Assembly (NCBI GenBank): GCA_025149125.1 | Contig: CP102272.1 | Location: forward strand, 3,906,001-3,970,000 | Source: [Clostridium] asparagiforme DSM 15981 | GTDB taxonomy: Bacteria; Bacillota; Clostridia; Lachnospirales; Lachnospiraceae | Length of the DNA: 64,000 nucleotides | Direction: 5' to 3' | Shown here: positions 59,840 to 64,000 of the stretch, one piece after another | Layout: each line of letters opens with the position of its first letter | Position numbering within the stretch: the first letter of the stretch is position 1 | Translations under genes and position numbers: made by a program | The notes under the pieces: generated by a model | Seen by the model: the letters and a program-made list of their open reading frames with translations, nothing else | What the model was told of the DNA's origin: nothing | The model's database searches: none

Positions 59840-61357
59840 CTAACTTTGATTTTTTTGATATTCCCCCGGGCTTAACCCAGTGTACTTTTTAAAGACCTTG
59901 CAAAAATACTTCACATCCCCGTAGCCGCTTTCTCCGGCAACCTCATATATTTTCCGGTTTGGATCCGCCAGCAGGTGCTTGGCGCACTCGATCCTGCGCT
60001 GCGTGCAATACGTTGTAAATTTGATTCCAAGCTCCCGGATGAACAGCGTGCTCAAATACTCCGGGGTCACGCTAAGACTGCCCGCAATTTCTTCCAGAGA
60101 CAACTCTCCTTTGTAGCCCTGATCTATAATCCTAAGCGCCTTTTGTACGAGCGGATGGGCGTTGTGGTGCAGTCCGTCATGGTAATGCCGGTATTGCATG
60201 AGCACATTCATCATAATCTGTATATAATGATCCGTAAAAAGGAGCTGCCGAATCCAATCCATTAAGTTCAGATGACTGATATTCTCGTAAACCCCATAAC
60301 TGGCCTTGCGGATCGCATATAAAACGGCCACCGTAAGGCATACCAATGCCTCCCGGATATCCGCACAGGCATATGTCTTGTCGTTCAGAAACCGCACAAA
60401 AGCTCGGATATCATCCTCGATCTCGCCCAACTCACCGGTGTTAATCCTCCGGATGATCGCCTGCTCCAAATCGGAAGGATAAATAAATTTTTGAATCGCC
60501 AGCTCGCGGATCCGCTCATCGCTGATGATCTGCCGCCTTCCCAGCGTAAGGCTCCATCCTGCATTATCCCTCACCCGTTTTCCAGCATCCTCAAGATTTT
60601 CAATTCCCTGAAAGCTGTGAAAGGAAAACACCTTGTCATCCAGTCCCTTCTCATACAGACGGCAAATCTGCCGGCCCACCAGGCATTTAACCGCCTCCCT
60701 CTCCCCTCCCCGGATCAGCATATAAATCTCCTGACTCCCCTTCTGTGCGCAAACCAGCAGCCGATCCGGGTCCATGCTCTGTCTCAGCCCCTCCACAATC
60801 TGCTTTTTCACCGTGTCCACAAACCGGTTCTCTCCCCTCACCAAAAGCAGATGGAGTTCTTCCGCATCCTCAAACCGGCTGTAAAACTCCGCCCTGAACA
60901 CGGGACCGCTGATCTCCGGCGCAAGAAATACGCGCTCAAACAATTCCTGTGCGCTGAAGGACGATACGCGGATACTGGCTTTTTCATTTTCCAGTATCCC
61001 GTCAATTTTACAGAGCGCCTCCTTCAGCATATCTTTCGTCATGGGCTTTAAGAGATAATCCACACTTCCAAGCGTCATTGCCTCTCTTGCATACTGGAAA
61101 TCCGCATAACCGCTGAGAATCAGATATTTGCAGGAAAATCTGCGGTCATTGAGCTGTTTTATCATCTCCAGACCGTCCATCTCCCCCATCCGTATATCCG
61201 TCATAATCAAGTCCGGATTCTCTAACAGCGCCAATTCGATTCCCTCCAGGCCGTTACGCGCTTTTCCGACCACATGATACGGTTCTCCCAGTTGCCGGAT
61301 CAACCCTTCTATGCCGTTCAGAGTCTTTATTTCATCTTCAACAATCAGTATTTTCAT
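59840..61357 (-). CDS. AraC-type response regulator (YesN-like)
   Basis: About 505 residues. Receiver domain with acidic pair VEDE, phospho-acceptor Asp in NPDLIMTDIRMGEMDGLEM, and Lys in DYLLKPMTKD. The centre is a linker domain, and the C-terminus carries two AraC HTH motifs (LSLEEIAGSLSVTPEYLSTLFIRELG and KIYEVAGESGYGDVKYFCKVFKKYTGLSPGEY). Start overlaps the histidine kinase 3' end by 20 bases. Likely activates the adjacent ABC transporter operon upon sensing the sugar outside. Confidence 0.92.
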   Translation of the reverse strand: MKILIVEDEIKTLNGIEGLIRQLGEPYHVVGKARNGLEGIELALLENPDLIMTDIRMGEMDGLEMIKQLNDRRFSCKYLILSGYADFQYAREAMTLGSVDYLLKPMTKDMLKEALCKIDGILENEKASIRVSSFSAQELFERVFLAPEISGPVFRAEFYSRFEDAEELHLLLVRGENRFVDTVKKQIVEGLRQSMDPDRLLVCAQKGSQEIYMLIRGGEREAVKCLVGRQICRLYEKGLDDKVFSFHSFQGIENLEDAGKRVRDNAGWSLTLGRRQIISDERIRELAIQKFIYPSDLEQAIIRRINTGELGEIEDDIRAFVRFLNDKTYACADIREALVCLTVAVLYAIRKASYGVYENISHLNLMDWIRQLLFTDHYIQIMMNVLMQYRHYHDGLHHNAHPLVQKALRIIDQGYKGELSLEEIAGSLSVTPEYLSTLFIRELGIKFTTYCTQRRIECAKHLLADPNRKIYEVAGESGYGDVKYFCKVFKKYTGLSPGEYQKNQS

Positions 61358-63134
61358 CCCTGTCCCCACTTCTATCCTGCTTTGGAATCACCACCTCAAT
61401 GGACGTACCTGCTCCGGGCATACTGTCCACATGTATTGAGTAACATTCCCCATAATAAACCTTCAAACGCGCCAGCACATTTGCAATACCGATAGAACCG
61501 CCGCTGCCGCCCTCCGAAAACAACCGCCTCGCCTGTTCCGGCTCCATTCCGGCTCCGTTATCCACGATCATAAACTTCAAATAGGTTTCATCCAGCTCCT
61601 GTATCTGAATTTTAAGAAACCCGCCGTAGTCCAGCTTCGCACATCCGTGCAGGATGGAATTCTCGATCAACGGTTGAAAAATCATTTTATGAATTCTGCA
61701 GCTTTTAACCGCTTCCTGGCACTCAATCAAATACTCAAAGCTGTCCATAAAGCGCTTCTTCTGCAAAAACAGATATTTTTCCAGATACCCCAGCTCTTCC
61801 TGGATTGTAACGATCCCATTGCTTTTTTGAATCTGATAACGCAAAATCTGTGCAAATTGGCTCAGCATGCTGCTGATTTCATCCTGGCCGTTCTCGATTG
61901 CAAGCCAGTTGATGGAATCCAGCGTATTATAGATAAAATGGGGGTTAATCTGCGCTTCCAAAGCCCTTATCTCCGCTTCTTTTTCCTTTTCTCCCGCAAT
62001 TTTTACCATCTTCACCTGTTCATTTATTTTATCCATCATCGCGTTGAAATGGACGGCAATCAGGTTTAACTCATTTTTCTCATCGCGGTTCACCCCCACT
62101 GTAGCGGAAAGCTTGCCTGATTCCACCTCGCGCATCGTGGAAACGATATTTTTTACATACCGTGTCATACGCCGCGAGACAAACGCGATCATCGCCACCG
62201 CCACGATCCCCAGCATGGCGCAGGAAAGCAGAACCATTCTCTGGACATCTCTCACCTGATTATAAATATATCCCTGATTTAAAAGGCTGACAACGGTCCA
62301 GCCTGACGACGGAAGTGTTTCCTCAAACACCTTCATTCCGTCAAAGTTAATGGCTTCATACATTTTTTTGCCAATCAGAGATTTATCACTGTGGGACACA
62401 ATCCTTTGCCCGGAATCTACAATAAATAAACTGTTTATATTCTGATCCTTTGATATCTGGGCCTCCCCGCATATATCCGCAAGGCGATCCTCCTCAATAC
62501 TAACCAGCAGGCTGCCCAAATATCGGTTGATATTCCAGTCATAGATCTGCTTGCCGAATGTATACACATAATATTCCCTGGTTCCAACCCGATCCAGGTA
62601 TTCCGTCCGCATCCAGATTCCTTTAACCCCCTGGCGCGCCTCCACCAGTCCCTGGTCAAAATATGTCTTGTGCAGTTCCGATACATTCCGGTAAATCGAA
62701 CGGTTCTGCGTCCTGTCAAAGCTGTAAATAACGCCGTCCGCTGTCTCCACCGACACAAAACGCACGTCGGACTGATAGGCCATATAGTCCATCAGACGGT
62801 CTTCCAGCTGTTCTTCCGCCTGTTCCCGAATATCCGCTTTTTGCGTCAAGTCAAGATTTTTCAGATTCCACAACAGGTCTCTGTCTATGGCAAGCTGGCT
62901 GATGGAATCCTTATAGATCGAAAGCGTGGTATCGATATTTTTACCGGTCTGCCTTAATGTCTGCCGGAAAGACTCCTCTATTTTAGACTCAAGAATTTGT
63001 CTGAAAAGATAGGTGCCTGTCCCTCCCAATATGATGACCAACACAAAAAAGACTACCAAAAAAACCGCTGTCAGCTGACTGGCAAACGTCCGGCAATCCC
63101 AGAAATATTTCAGTTTTTTTAAAACACGTCCCAT
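61338..63134 (-). CDS. Sensor histidine kinase (YesM-like, HisKA_7TM-less LytS type)
   Basis: 598 residues. Membrane helix (about 20-42), large extracellular Cache-like domain (45-285), second helix (about 288-312), HAMP (MTRYVKNIVSTMREVESGKLSAT), then His_kinase domain with the phospho-accepting His in ALEAQINPHFIYNTLDSINWLAIE, N-box NSILHGCAKL and ATP lid GSIGIANVLARL. It pairs with the overlapping AraC-type regulator. A typical sugar-sensing system in Lachnospiraceae and Paenibacilli. Confidence 0.92.
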   Translation of the reverse strand: MGRVLKKLKYFWDCRTFASQLTAVFLVVFFVLVIILGGTGTYLFRQILESKIEESFRQTLRQTGKNIDTTLSIYKDSISQLAIDRDLLWNLKNLDLTQKADIREQAEEQLEDRLMDYMAYQSDVRFVSVETADGVIYSFDRTQNRSIYRNVSELHKTYFDQGLVEARQGVKGIWMRTEYLDRVGTREYYVYTFGKQIYDWNINRYLGSLLVSIEEDRLADICGEAQISKDQNINSLFIVDSGQRIVSHSDKSLIGKKMYEAINFDGMKVFEETLPSSGWTVVSLLNQGYIYNQVRDVQRMVLLSCAMLGIVAVAMIAFVSRRMTRYVKNIVSTMREVESGKLSATVGVNRDEKNELNLIAVHFNAMMDKINEQVKMVKIAGEKEKEAEIRALEAQINPHFIYNTLDSINWLAIENGQDEISSMLSQFAQILRYQIQKSNGIVTIQEELGYLEKYLFLQKKRFMDSFEYLIECQEAVKSCRIHKMIFQPLIENSILHGCAKLDYGGFLKIQIQELDETYLKFMIVDNGAGMEPEQARRLFSEGGSGGSIGIANVLARLKVYYGECYSIHVDSMPGAGTSIEVVIPKQDRSGDRDENTDC

Positions 63135-63365
63135 CCCACTATTTCTCCATCAAAATACAGCTGATATCCATATTGTTCCATTCCGTTTTAATCTTCGCCC
63201 AACCGACGGAGCAATGATTAAAGTAAGTCTACCACTTAACTTCAAAATTGGCAATTCAGAAGAATTCAGAAGATTTTCAGCATACAGGTTTACATAAGCG
63301 CAAAAGTATGCTATAATTATTAGATTACCCGCGTAATCACTGGAACATCATCCGTTCAGAAAGGT

Positions 63366-63878
63366 GTGAATTTGTTTAAAAAAGGAGCTTTTATATTCTA
63401 TGGAACCGTAGGCGTGTGCCGCGTAAACGACATATCCAGCATGGATTTCTCCGGCAGCGACAGACTGTACTACTCCCTGACACCCAGCTTTGAGAATGAT
63501 ACCACCATCTACATCCCGGTGGACAGCGACAAGGTTCTGATGCGAGAGATCATGACCAAACAGGAGGCCGAGCGCTTCGTCCTGTCCTGGCCGGACATCG
63601 CCTGCGAGCCCCATGCCAACTACAAGGAGCAGGCCAAAGCTCACCAACAGATTCTCAAATCCGGCAACTGCCTGGAGCTGGGCTCCATGATCAAGGAGAT
63701 CACCCGCCAGTCCATTTCCGGCAAGCGAAGCGGTAAAGCCATGTCCGGCAACCAGCGGGACGTGATCAAGATCGCCCAGAAACTGCTGTACGGCGAACTG
63801 TCCGTGGCCCTGGACATCGAACCCGCAAAAATCCCTGAATACATCGAAAAACGGACTGAACCGTGTGCGTCCGTGTAA
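63366..63878 (+). CDS. CarD/CdnL-like transcription regulator
   Basis: 170 residues. N-terminal RNA-polymerase-interacting Tudor-like domain (FKKGAFIFYGTVGVCRVNDISSMDF, YYSLTPSFENDTTIYIPVDSDKVLMRE), followed by a helical C-terminal domain (ISGKRSGKAMSGNQRDVIKIAQKLLYGELSVALDI). The match with CarD/CdnL family is clear, although the CdnL Trp wedge region is not distinct. A GTG (63366) or TTG (63372, better spaced from AAAGGTG) start is used. Divergent from the histidine kinase across a 230-base gap. It probably tunes initiation at many promoters. Confidence 0.8.
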   Translation: MNLFKKGAFIFYGTVGVCRVNDISSMDFSGSDRLYYSLTPSFENDTTIYIPVDSDKVLMREIMTKQEAERFVLSWPDIACEPHANYKEQAKAHQQILKSGNCLELGSMIKEITRQSISGKRSGKAMSGNQRDVIKIAQKLLYGELSVALDIEPAKIPEYIEKRTEPCASV

Positions 63879-63917
63879 ACTACAGAAAAAACAGGCCGGG
63901 CGCTCCTGCGCCCCATA

Positions 63918-63960
63918 CAAAAAGGCTCAAACCTTGATTTCTAAAGGGTTTGAGCCTTTC
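63918..63960 (+). terminator. Terminator after the CarD-like gene
   Basis: AAAAGGCTCAAACC pairs with GGGTTTGAGCCTTT around a 12-base loop; T residues follow. A typical strong intrinsic terminator. The last 35 bases of the window show no feature. Confidence 0.8.
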
Positions 63961-64000
63961 GCACTCTGCCGTGGAAGATGATGCTTGAACCCTCACGGTC

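Noticed and set aside
63970..64000. Partial tRNA gene at the right edge
   Set aside because: GGGTTCAAG on the minus strand looks like a T-loop, but flanking bases do not form a T-stem or acceptor stem.

Overview
The window looks like a chromosome segment of a Gram-positive gut Firmicute, most likely a Lachnospiraceae/Clostridia member. This rests on strong AGGAGG ribosome binding sites, a two-gene SUF system, an ECF riboflavin S-component behind an FMN riboswitch, a LexA/CGAAC-N4-GTTCG SOS system, and a CUT1 sugar ABC transporter paired with a Cache-like histidine kinase and an AraC-type response regulator. No species name can be read from the sequence.

Layout. 1-5.1 kb is host: start of an isoaspartyl dipeptidase, sufBC-like genes, tRNA-Leu(CAG), riboswitch-ribU, ADP-ribosylglycohydrolase. 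About 5.1-37.1 kb is a phage-derived locus. It has a leftward arm (DUF262-like protein and sigma-like factor) and a long rightward arm: small proteins, a single-chain RNA polymerase of the YonO/QDE-1 type, tail tube, holin, a very long tape measure, baseplate and fibre genes, lysin, and a membrane/coiled-coil protein. Both arms diverge from a region with two LexA boxes. No terminase, portal, capsid, protease, head-tail connector, replication gene or lysogeny repressor is visible. I therefore read it as an SOS-inducible headless siphophage-tail particle (F-type tailocin-like) or a tail-only prophage relic, with its own transcription apparatus.

The most striking part is 28.8-33.6 kb. A receptor-binding protein gene ends at a 13-bp site (TGGGTATTACGGG). 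Four alternative C-terminal cassettes, plus one decayed one, lie on the opposite strand, each starting with the inverted copy of that site. Two tandem tyrosine recombinases follow 3 kb downstream. This is a shufflon-like receptor-switching device. Other accessory features are two islands of opposite-strand zinc-ribbon/YbjQ-like genes, one of which splits the tape measure together with a structured, group I intron-like RNA; a circularly permuted lysin; and a leader nearly free of G before the lysin.

37.1-43.2 kb is host again: lexA with two LexA boxes matching those of the element, a CCA-adding-enzyme relative with an altered catalytic site, a nucleotidyltransferase, and a 5'-3' exonuclease. 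43.5-51.9 kb carries ROK kinase, SIS-domain protein, ROK repressor, LysR regulator, SLC13-type permease, an enolase-superfamily dehydratase and a patatin. 51.9-63.1 kb is one leftward catabolic cluster: histidine kinase, AraC-type regulator, sugar-binding lipoprotein, two permeases, GH2 glycosidase, PfkB kinase, KDPGal-type aldolase and galactonate dehydratase. Together these would import a glycoside, cleave it and feed a galactonate/DeLey-Doudoroff type route. A CarD-like regulator closes the window.
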